Of a DNA stretch of 64,000 bases, positions 43,485 through 51,191 are shown one piece after another (positions within the stretch are counted from its first letter, which is position 1; every line of letters starts with the position of its first letter). The position numbers and the translations under genes are program-made. The notes beneath the pieces are model-generated. The model searched no databases, was not told the DNA's origin, and saw only the letters and a list, made by a program, of their open reading frames with translations. The stretch is from an uncultured bacterium (GTDB lineage Bacteria; Cyanobacteriota; Vampirovibrionia; Gastranaerophilales; Gastranaerophilaceae). The stretch lies in the NCBI GenBank assembly GCA_900547155.1, contig URFH01000008.1, positions 1-64,000 of the forward strand, in the 5' to 3' direction.

Positions 43485-43599
43485 CTTTTTACTCCTGTTT
43501 TCGTCAATTTTTTGCTCTAATCACATATATATTTATAACATAATTCAGCAGTGTTATAATATGTATTGTTGTGATTTATTAAGATGAATTTTCAAAGAA

Positions 43600-43627
43600 A
43601 AACGGGGCAAAAATTTATGCCCCGTTT
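43600..43627 (-). terminator. Intrinsic terminator downstream of the FKAG-tagged gene
   Basis: AAACGGGGCA/TGCCCCGTTT hairpin with TTTTTCTTTG following on the minus strand. Lies 25 bases past the stop of the gene at 43652-44191. Confidence 0.9.
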
Positions 43628-43651
43628 AAAATATTCTTGATTTAGCTAAAA

Positions 43652-44191
43652 TTAGCCGATTTTTCCGTTTACAAAATCGAATCTGTTTTCCTCAGCGGCT
43701 TTTAACGCATCTTTTGCGTCAATTATCGCTACTTTTGCCGCTTCTTCTTTATTGAAAACGCCGGAAAGTTTCATTTTTGTACTATTTATAAGTGATTTCA
43801 GCGCTTCGTTTGATTTTTTTGCAGCTTTATCAAAAACAGCCCCGATATCATCCGCCTGCACTCTGTTGAAATTGCTATATGGCTTTTGTTCGATTCTATG
43901 CTTGAGCAAGGGCATTACAGAATCGTTGGTTACAAACAAACGCGCAACTTCGTCCTTTTTCGTTTTCACATCAGTCACGAATGTGTCGTTCAAAAGGTAA
44001 AAATTCTTGCTGTCATTCAGTTTTGTAACAGGCATTGAATACGATTTGCCATTAATCATAACAGGTTTTTCTACAGTAGTTTGAAATGCCCCCAAAAGTT
44101 TATTTTCAAACTTTTTGATATCACCATAAGAGCCTTTTAATACATAACCGGCTTTGAAATTTGGTGAAAATTGAGTTTTTTTCATGTCCAT
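43652..44191 (-). CDS. Small protein with N-terminal FKAG tag, function unknown
   Basis: 179 residues. N-terminus MDMKKTQFSPNFKAGYV carries the tag found on several other proteins of this window. The body has a short globular part (GDIKKFENKLLGAFQTTVEKP, YSMPVTKLNDSKNFYLLND) and a C-terminal helical stretch (SNEALKSLINSTKMKL, EAAKVAIIDAKDALKAAEENRF). No signal peptide and no membrane segment. ATG at 44191 has GGAG six bases upstream. Monocistronic, with its own terminator. No family recognised. Confidence 0.75.
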   Translation of the reverse strand: MDMKKTQFSPNFKAGYVLKGSYGDIKKFENKLLGAFQTTVEKPVMINGKSYSMPVTKLNDSKNFYLLNDTFVTDVKTKKDEVARLFVTNDSVMPLLKHRIEQKPYSNFNRVQADDIGAVFDKAAKKSNEALKSLINSTKMKLSGVFNKEEAAKVAIIDAKDALKAAEENRFDFVNGKIG

Positions 44192-44279
44192 GACACTCTC
44201 CTTCTTCCTATATTATAATTAAAATCCCAACAAAATTTTTTTTGCCATATCACCGGGAAAATAATGATATAATAAAAAT

Positions 44280-44981
44280 ATGAAATACGCACAAAACATA
44301 TCAACTTTTGTTATTTTAATACTGCTACTTTTGTTTAATTCAACCCGGGTTTTCGCAGATACGTACAAAGCCACCATTATTCAAGACGCTCCGCCTGAAA
44401 ATGCCGAACATTTTGCACGGCTCGGGGACAAAATTCTCAATTATTACGAAAAGCTCCCCGACAAAACCGATCAGGGCAGATTTTTGAACGCAGCAAAATA
44501 TTTTTATTACCAGTCCAACAAAATCGATATCTCAAACGCTGACGCGCTTATTGGCAGGGCCAGAATTGCGCTGATTCAAAACGATATCAGAAAAGCTAAA
44601 AACAATCTGTTTATTGCCCTGAATTTTAACGAATCCAACCCGAAAGTGCTTTATTATCTGGGAAAAACGTTCTTTCAGGACGGAGATTTTGACGATGCAA
44701 TAAAATACTACGGCGATGCCTACTCCAACGGGTACAGGCTTGATTACAATACAAATCTTATGCTCGGAATCTGTTATGAAAAAATGGACGACGTAAAAAG
44801 AGCAAAATATCACTACAAAAACGCCATAAAAATCCAGCCGTCCGAAACAGAAGCAAAAATGAGGCTTCAGGGTCTGGACATCATCAACACAAACTACACC
44901 ACAACCGAAGTTTTCACCCATCCTCAGGAAGAAGAAGAACCCCTCAAAGATATCGAACTCAGAAGCCTCCCCCAAAATTAG
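44280..44981 (+). CDS. Exported TPR protein
   Basis: 233 residues. Signal peptide at residues 1-27 (MKYAQNISTFVILILLLLFN, cleavage probably after VFA). Four or five TPR-like units follow: GDKILNYYEKLPDK, ADALIGRARIALIQNDIRKAKNNLF, PKVLYYLGKTFFQDGDFDDAIKYYG and YNTNLMLGICYEKMDDVKRAKYHYKNAI. The tail is acidic (EEEEPLKDIELRS). Probably periplasmic or lipid-free outer-membrane assembly partner; no lipobox is present. Divergent from the preceding gene. Confidence 0.85.
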   Translation: MKYAQNISTFVILILLLLFNSTRVFADTYKATIIQDAPPENAEHFARLGDKILNYYEKLPDKTDQGRFLNAAKYFYYQSNKIDISNADALIGRARIALIQNDIRKAKNNLFIALNFNESNPKVLYYLGKTFFQDGDFDDAIKYYGDAYSNGYRLDYNTNLMLGICYEKMDDVKRAKYHYKNAIKIQPSETEAKMRLQGLDIINTNYTTTEVFTHPQEEEEPLKDIELRSLPQN

Positions 44982-44985
44982 TTTT

Positions 44986-45080
44986 TTATATAGGGCAAGG
45001 ACTCCTTGCGAAACGATTAAGTATCGTTTCGGATGGAGGCAGGCTAAGTGAGATACGAAGTATCTCCGTGCCGTATATAA
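44986..45080. repeat. Cloverleaf-like structured intergenic element
   Basis: Outer stem TTATATA (44986-44992)/TATATAA (45074-45080) encloses three hairpins: GCAAGG/CCTTGC (44995-45009), GAAACGAT/ATCGTTTC (45010-45030) and GAGATAC/GTATCTC (45050-45066). Not a tRNA: there is no anticodon arm of proper size or TTC motif. Either a MITE/REP-like element or a structured RNA after the TPR gene. The 440-base region 44982-45422 contains only this and the repeats below. Confidence 0.5.
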
Positions 45081-45086
45081 ATTTGT

Positions 45087-45212
45087 TTTTCACATTGAGC
45101 GTGGTTGTTTAGGGGCACAGCCCCGTCACACGGCGGGTGCGGTTTGCCTTGGGGCGAGAGATTCATGCGGTTTTTTCACATTGAGCGCGGTTGTTTAGGG
45201 GCACAGCCCCGT
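45087..45212. repeat. Two direct copies of a 40-base sequence with a GGGGC/GCCCC hairpin
   Basis: TTTTCACATTGAGCG-TGGTTGTTTAGGGGCACAGCCCCGT at 45087-45126 and, with one base change, at 45173-45212. Each holds the hairpin GGGGC-aca-GCCCC. The copies are spaced 86 bases apart. Confidence 0.8.
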
Positions 45213-45275
45213 TTCTTGCTTTGCGCAGGCTCGGCACGAAGAGCGGGGAGGGAGATTCTTGGGGGTTGCGGTCTT

Positions 45276-45295
45276 CCCTCTCCGATGGGAGAGGG
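45276..45295. repeat. GC-rich short palindrome
   Basis: CCCTCTCC (45276-45283) pairs with GGAGAGGG (45288-45295). Fourth member of the family at 43, 27123 and 27474. Immediately followed by another inverted pair, CCGCCAATGGCGG. Confidence 0.55.
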
Positions 45296-45369
45296 TGCCC
45301 GCCCCGCCAATGGCGGGAATGGGCGGGCGGGTGAGGGCTGGCTCCAGGGGAAAGCTGGGACAGGAACAA

Positions 45370-45398
45370 AGAAAAGCCCCATTGTATTTACAGTGGGG
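45370..45398 (-). terminator. Terminator of the Pmp-like autotransporter gene
   Basis: On the minus strand CCCCACTGT-AAAT-ACAATGGGG followed by CTTTTCTTTG. Lies 25 bases past the stop codon. Confidence 0.75.
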
Positions 45399-45422
45399 GT
45401 TGAGGTTTATGGATTTATTTTT

Positions 45423-48400
45423 TTATTTCTTTTTACCTACTTTCCATCTTAGACCGCCTGTGAGGGAAACACCGTTTCTGCCTCCTGAGTGAATCATCGC
45501 CTGAATATAAGCCGTATAGCTTTCAGCCCAGCGCTTTTGAACACCAACGCCGTATTCAATATAGGGGTCGATGGACATTTCAGGCAGGCGGGGGTCATTT
45601 GCTGTAACTTTTGATTCATCGAGGATATTCCAGACCATGTTTACGGCCAGATAAGGCTGCCAGCCGGATTTTGTATTGCCGATAAATTTAATTCCGGGTG
45701 CGATTTGGATTGCATTCAAGGGGTCTGATTTAATTCTCAATCCGGCAGCGTTTGTGAAGTCGAAAGTATTCACAAAGGTGTAGGAAAGGAGCAGGCTGGG
45801 TTGTACAATAAATTTTCCTTTGGCGAATTCAAAGTTGTAGCCGGCTTTGTTAGCTATACCTGCGATAAGCATGGTGTAGTTTTCGTGTCCGTACATGGAG
45901 GAGGTTGAGCCGACTGTTGAACCGACGGTCGCGGTTGTAGCGTTGAAGAAATTTCCTTTATAGAAAGTTGCAGTACCGCCGAGGAGGCCGCCATTCTGGT
46001 AAGTATCAATTCCCTGATATCTTTGGGAGGCGCCGTTGTAGCCTATATAAGCTGTCAGAACCCGTTCAAAGCCGTATTTAACTGTTTCGAGCTTTGAGTC
46101 GTGTCCGATTAATGTACCATAGTTTATATTGCTGACTTTAGGGCCGTTTTTGAGGGGGATTGATTCGAAAGAGGAGTAGGGTTTTACCCAGAAAGCTTCA
46201 TCTTCTGTTTTTGTAAAAATGGGTGAGAAATTCCCGACATCAGTGGCGTCACCTGTTGGTGAGAGCGCGTATTTATTGGCATTAATCATTGATATACGTT
46301 CAAGGTACGGTATATTCATGAATGTTTCGGCGTGTTGAAAGGCGTAGTGGACGGTTTGGGTTTGTTGTGTGAAAGCACCTGCCTGCATGGTAACGGGTGC
46401 GGGCAATACCGCGGGGTTATTTTCGCCTCTTTGGAAAGTAAATGAGCCGTTTGAAGCGTCATAACCGACATTATAGACATAAATTGGTGTATAAGCTGTG
46501 GATGAACCGGTATAGTTGACTTTTCCGGCTATTTCGGGGTCAGCGAAGAAGATTGAGAGGGATTCTTTGTTAGATTGGGAAATGAGGTTGAGGGAGGGGA
46601 TGTTAATGGAGGCGTTTTGGGTAGAAGTATAATTTTGAGCCTGAAGCCTGTCCATTTTTTCGTTTTCGAGGTCAACATCGGGAGAAAGGCTAATGTTTCC
46701 GTTGAGATTCAGGGTGTTAAATGAGTAGGTTTCTGCAATGTTGTTTTGCAAGGCGAGTGTGCCTGAATTCATTGTCACATCTGCATTTTTGAAAGTATCC
46801 TCTTTCATTGAGAGGGTGATGTTGTCCATAGTAACGTTAGCTTTGTTTACAGAGTTATTCAGGGATATTTTTCCGGTTGAATCGCCGTTCAGGGCTATTT
46901 TGTAACCGTCTTGTCCGTTAATTTGGTCATCAAAATTTATTGAGCCGTTGTTTGTAGCGTTAAGGGTGAGGGTTTTGTCTGTTGCGTCGAGGTATATTGC
47001 TTTGGACTCGCCGTTTGCGGTGTTTGAGGAGAAGTTTGAGTAGGAGTTATTTGCGGAGATTTGGATATTAGTTTTTGAGTAAATTGCGCCGCCTATTCCG
47101 TCAGAGGAATTGTTGACGAAGGAGGAGTTTGAGATATTTATCTCAGAGTCGGGGTTGGAGGCGTTTATAACAGAGCCGTTTGTTGCTGATGAAGCGTTTT
47201 TGATTGTTGTATTTGAGATATTGAGTGTTGTTTTATTTGCCAGCTCGAACATTGAGTGGTTGTTGGCGTTTATGGTGGATATATTGTTATTTATGCCGGA
47301 GATATTCAAGGTTCCGGCTGTGGCGGTTTCGAGGTTTTGGGAGAGGATGTAGTTGTCGGCTGAGTTAAAGATAAAATTTCTCGGATTAGCAGAATTTTTT
47401 GCTGTAATGATGTTGAGGGTGTCATAGATTTTATCTTTATAGACAATAATTGAATCGTTTGTAGTCGAAGTCGTGGTGAGGTTTATGCCGCCTTCCTGGG
47501 CGAAAATATCTGTGTTATAGACGGTATCTGTGAGGGTTTCGAGGATATTTTCCGCAATGTGGATATTTTCGCCCAGAGCAAGTTGCAGATTTGAATCCTG
47601 AGTGTGCAGAATTTGGAAAGTTTTGTGCCCCTCAGCAGAACCGATGAAATTTATTATATTTAATGTAACAATACCCGAAGAATTTTTTTCTGTAGTGATT
47701 GTATCTGCCTTTCCGGTGGAAAGGTCAACATCAATGTTGTATTTTGCGCTATTTTGGCTGGAAAGTGAAACAAATTCATAATCAAGGGGAGCGTTGTTTG
47801 CAAAATCCACTGTTACGTTTTCTGCGGTAACGTTTGCGTTGATTACATCATTGTAGAGGCTGATTGTACCGGTGCCATCGCCGGTTAAGGCCAGAGTGAA
47901 TGCGTATTCGGGGTCATCAATATATATTCTATCGCCTGAAACCATTATGCCGCCGTCAGGGAATTGAGTCAGGGTAAGTTTGAATGCACCTCCGGCAATC
48001 TGGTCATCAAAACGGATAACACCGTTATTTTTTGCCTCGAGAGTAAGGGTATAACGTTCGTCGATTACCTGATCGGGGTATGTAGGCGCCTCACACAACA
48101 TATATATTGCGTTTTGAACTATTTTACCGTTTACCGATGTATAATTTCCGGAAAAAAGGCTTGTACCTGCATCGGCAACAATAGTAACATCCGAACAATC
48201 ACTGTGAATTGCACCGCCAAATGCTTGATTATTAGAACTTGCATGATTGTTTATAAAATTAGAATTAACTATGTTGATTTCTGAACCATAATTAATAAAA
48301 ATAGCACCGCCATAAGCTGTTCCGGAATCAGAAGAAATATAATTTTCTTCAAAATTCCCTTGCAAATAACCGATAGTGCCGTGATGGTAAATCGCACCGC

Positions 48401-50945
48401 CTTTTACTGTTTCATCTGCATCATAACAGAAATTATCCACAAAATCCGCAGTTATTGAATTTATTGTATCAATATTATAAACAGCACCGCCTTTAGTGGC
48501 ATGATTTCCCTCAAAGCTGCCTTTTAAATAACCGGAGATATTGCCGTCATTAAAAATTGCACCGCCCGACCCGTCTTCTTCTTCTGAAAATGCGTAGTTT
48601 CCTTTAAATACACCATTAATATTGGTTATTGTGTTTGTGTTATGTATTGCGCCGCCATTTGCGTCCTCGCCTTCAACAACGGCATAATTTTCTGTAAATG
48701 TTCCGCTAATATCAGTGATTTCGCCGGAATTATATATTGCACCGCCAAAAGCGTCATCATCAACAGAAGATACATAATTTCCGGCAAAATTTCCTTTTAT
48801 AGTTGTAATCATTGCCTCATTGTAAATAGCACCGCCATTTGCATTATCGTCATCAAGACAAACTGCAGAATTTCCATTGAAATCAGCTTCTATACTGCCG
48901 ATTGTCGCACTGTTATAGATAGCACCGCCGAAAGACTTGTCATCATCCTGTGTTAAGACATAATTTTGTGTGAAATCACCTTTTATACTTGTAATTTCGC
49001 CGTCATAATTATAAATCGCACCTCCATAGGCATTCCCTCCGGAATCAGAAGCATAATTTTCTCTAAAATTGCCTGATATGCTGGTAATCGTACCGCCATC
49101 ATTGTAAATTGCGCCGCCGTAATCGCCGTCAGAGTGGTTTGCTATGAAATCACCGGATAAATTTGTAATAGTGCCGGAATTATAAATTGCACCACCCTCG
49201 CCGGATAAATAATTCCCTGTAAACGAAGCATCAATATCAATGATTTTACTTGCATTATGAATCGCACCGCCTCGTGGGCTGCCTGTTGCGGTATTTTCTA
49301 TGAATGCGCCTGTAATTTTTTCAATAGTTCCTTCATTGTAAATTGCACCGCCGCGGGCGCTGCTCGCTGAAATATAGTTGCCTGCGAAATTTCCGTTTAT
49401 GTTTTTGATTATTCCGGCATTATAAATCGCACCGCCATAGCCATATCCTGTTGTTTCAATGCTATTGTTAATAAAATCCGCTGTAATCGTATCAATAATG
49501 CCTTTGTCGGCATAGCTCATTTTGTAGGTGCCGAAATTGTTGTAAATTGCGCCTCCGGAAGCAGAAACATAACTACTGCCATTGCTGATTGATAACTTAT
49601 TTTCAATAAAATCACCTGTTATTGAATTTATAGCGCCTGCATTATAGACAGCACCGCCTTGAGCGTTAGCGGTTTGGGTTTTAGCATAATTGCGGATAAA
49701 ATCGCCGGAAATATTAGCAAAAGTCCCCATATTGTTATGAATCGCACCACCCTGCGCGTAACCGTCCTTTGCGACGGCATAATTACCGACAAAGTCAGCA
49801 GCAATTTTCTCAAAAGTGCCATGGTAATTATAAATTGCACCGCCTCCGGTAGTAAGGGAAGAAGAACCATTCGAATAAACATAATTGTTGACAAAGCCGC
49901 CAACTAAATTTTCAACAGTTCCATAAGTATTATATATCGCGCCGCCATAAGCCTTGCCTGACGGAGCAGAAGCATAATTGCCTATGAAATTCGCAGATAA
50001 ATTCTTTATTGTTCCGCCAATTCTAATTGCACCGCCCTCTACACCGCTGGAATTTGCAGCAGAAGAAACGTAATTGTTTATAAAATTTCCATTGATACTA
50101 TCAATAGTGCCTATTGAATAAATTGCGCCCCCATAAGCATAAGAATATGCAGCACTGCCGGTTACAGCATAGTTTCCTACGAAATTGCCGTTTATAGATG
50201 CAATATAGCCATTGCTATTAACATAAACAGCACCTCCCTGCGTGTTTGAGCCGCTGGAGGTTCCGGAAACGTAATTATCTATAAAATCCGCAGTTATATT
50301 GCCATAAGCTGCATTTGCACCCACATTAAAGGCCCCGCCGTAAACTTTTGCGGCATTTTTATACAGCCCGATGAAACTTCCTCCCTGTATCGATGAAGCA
50401 GAAGAATCAGAAGTTATTTCAGTGTAGGTGTGGGAGTTCGCAGTATCATAATTTACTGTAATTTGGGCTCCGGCAGCATCTGTTGAAACCAGTTTTGCGC
50501 CGTCTGTTGTGTCCCATTTAAAATACTTCTTGCCATCTCCGGTTCCAAAATCATTATTTCTAAAGGAAATGAGATAGTTTTGGGCAGCCGCTGTACCATC
50601 TTCATTTATTATGTATTTTTTAATTATATTTTCGCCCGTGCCGGAGGTTTCTGTGAGAAAATAGGCAGATTTGAGGTTGTCGGGGTAAAATTCCTGCGGA
50701 TTGCTACCGGCTATGGGTTTGCCGGCAAGAGAATCCAGGGTGGGAACAAGAAGTTCTGTAGAATCAGCAGAAGCCCCCGCAGCATAAACCGGAGATAGCG
50801 TAAAAAATAAAGACAAAACTAAGGTGAAAAAGTTTTTATAACCAGCATATCTTTTAATACACATATTTCTGCCAGCCCCCCCCCCCATGGGCGAAATCGC
50901 TTTACACACAAGGGTTTTCAGCGTTTTATTTAAATGCTTTTTCAT
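45423..50945 (-). CDS. Giant autotransporter with chlamydial Pmp-like GGAI/FxxN repeats
   Basis: 1840 residues. An unusual N-terminus (MKKHLNKTLKTLVCKAISPMGGG) encoded in part by a poly-G tract precedes a signal sequence (YKNFFTLVLSLFFTLSPVYAAG, about residues 36-57). The passenger (~200-1000) is a beta-helix of about 25 repeats combining GGA[IV]YN and FxxN motifs, e.g. GGAIYNSGTITNLSGDFIAN, the signature of chlamydial polymorphic outer-membrane proteins. A second, less regular region follows (~1000-1500), then a C-terminal autotransporter beta-barrel (~1570-1840: WVKPYSSFESIPLKNG ... VSLTGGLRWKVGKKK). Likely surface-exposed adhesin. The start at 50945 has GAGG nine bases upstream. Expression is probably switched by slippage at the G tract. 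Confidence 0.9.
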   Translation of the reverse strand: MKKHLNKTLKTLVCKAISPMGGGAGRNMCIKRYAGYKNFFTLVLSLFFTLSPVYAAGASADSTELLVPTLDSLAGKPIAGSNPQEFYPDNLKSAYFLTETSGTGENIIKKYIINEDGTAAAQNYLISFRNNDFGTGDGKKYFKWDTTDGAKLVSTDAAGAQITVNYDTANSHTYTEITSDSSASSIQGGSFIGLYKNAAKVYGGAFNVGANAAYGNITADFIDNYVSGTSSGSNTQGGAVYVNSNGYIASINGNFVGNYAVTGSAAYSYAYGGAIYSIGTIDSINGNFINNYVSSAANSSGVEGGAIRIGGTIKNLSANFIGNYASAPSGKAYGGAIYNTYGTVENLVGGFVNNYVYSNGSSSLTTGGGAIYNYHGTFEKIAADFVGNYAVAKDGYAQGGAIHNNMGTFANISGDFIRNYAKTQTANAQGGAVYNAGAINSITGDFIENKLSISNGSSYVSASGGAIYNNFGTYKMSYADKGIIDTITADFINNSIETTGYGYGGAIYNAGIIKNINGNFAGNYISASSARGGAIYNEGTIEKITGAFIENTATGSPRGGAIHNASKIIDIDASFTGNYLSGEGGAIYNSGTITNLSGDFIANHSDGDYGGAIYNDGGTITSISGNFRENYASDSGGNAYGGAIYNYDGEITSIKGDFTQNYVLTQDDDKSFGGAIYNSATIGSIEADFNGNSAVCLDDDNANGGAIYNEAMITTIKGNFAGNYVSSVDDDAFGGAIYNSGEITDISGTFTENYAVVEGEDANGGAIHNTNTITNINGVFKGNYAFSEEEDGSGGAIFNDGNISGYLKGSFEGNHATKGGAVYNIDTINSITADFVDNFCYDADETVKGGAIYHHGTIGYLQGNFEENYISSDSGTAYGGAIFINYGSEINIVNSNFINNHASSNNQAFGGAIHSDCSDVTIVADAGTSLFSGNYTSVNGKIVQNAIYMLCEAPTYPDQVIDERYTLTLEAKNNGVIRFDDQIAGGAFKLTLTQFPDGGIMVSGDRIYIDDPEYAFTLALTGDGTGTISLYNDVINANVTAENVTVDFANNAPLDYEFVSLSSQNSAKYNIDVDLSTGKADTITTEKNSSGIVTLNIINFIGSAEGHKTFQILHTQDSNLQLALGENIHIAENILETLTDTVYNTDIFAQEGGINLTTTSTTNDSIIVYKDKIYDTLNIITAKNSANPRNFIFNSADNYILSQNLETATAGTLNISGINNNISTINANNHSMFELANKTTLNISNTTIKNASSATNGSVINASNPDSEINISNSSFVNNSSDGIGGAIYSKTNIQISANNSYSNFSSNTANGESKAIYLDATDKTLTLNATNNGSINFDDQINGQDGYKIALNGDSTGKISLNNSVNKANVTMDNITLSMKEDTFKNADVTMNSGTLALQNNIAETYSFNTLNLNGNISLSPDVDLENEKMDRLQAQNYTSTQNASINIPSLNLISQSNKESLSIFFADPEIAGKVNYTGSSTAYTPIYVYNVGYDASNGSFTFQRGENNPAVLPAPVTMQAGAFTQQTQTVHYAFQHAETFMNIPYLERISMINANKYALSPTGDATDVGNFSPIFTKTEDEAFWVKPYSSFESIPLKNGPKVSNINYGTLIGHDSKLETVKYGFERVLTAYIGYNGASQRYQGIDTYQNGGLLGGTATFYKGNFFNATTATVGSTVGSTSSMYGHENYTMLIAGIANKAGYNFEFAKGKFIVQPSLLLSYTFVNTFDFTNAAGLRIKSDPLNAIQIAPGIKFIGNTKSGWQPYLAVNMVWNILDESKVTANDPRLPEMSIDPYIEYGVGVQKRWAESYTAYIQAMIHSGGRNGVSLTGGLRWKVGKKK
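50876..50886 (-). repeat. Poly-G tract of 11 in the 5' coding region of the autotransporter
   Basis: Eleven consecutive C on the plus strand, i.e. G on the coding strand, encoding the M-GGG-A segment at residues 20-24, before the hydrophobic signal sequence. A gain or loss of one base shifts the frame ahead of the export signal. Homopolymeric G tracts of this kind drive phase variation of chlamydial pmp genes and of many surface genes in other bacteria. Confidence 0.85.
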
Positions 50946-51191
50946 AATCTATAACCTCGTTATTTAAGAGGAGTAAACAAAGAAGAAAGGTAGCAGGTGG
51001 ATTTTGAGCTAGTTTTACACCCTTCTATTTACTTAATGCCCAGTTTTTGGTGGTTTCTAACATTCTGCGGGTGGTATTGTTACATTTTTTTACATATTCC
51101 GACTTAATGTTTCTCAATCAAAAACCGCTTATAATTTCCATTCGGCAGATTTTTTACATATAATTAAAAACAACAAGAACGGGATAATGAT

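Noticed and set aside
44986..45080. tRNA gene
   Set aside because: Stem sizes and loops do not fit, no T-loop consensus and no CCA-like end.
45163..45382. Proline-rich small open frames in the repeat region
   Set aside because: They arise from GC-rich palindromes; no ribosome site and no conservation argument.
48300..50350. Regularly spaced repeats that could suggest a CRISPR array
   Set aside because: The repeats code for GGAIYN/FxxN motifs in one continuous frame and vary in length; not a CRISPR.
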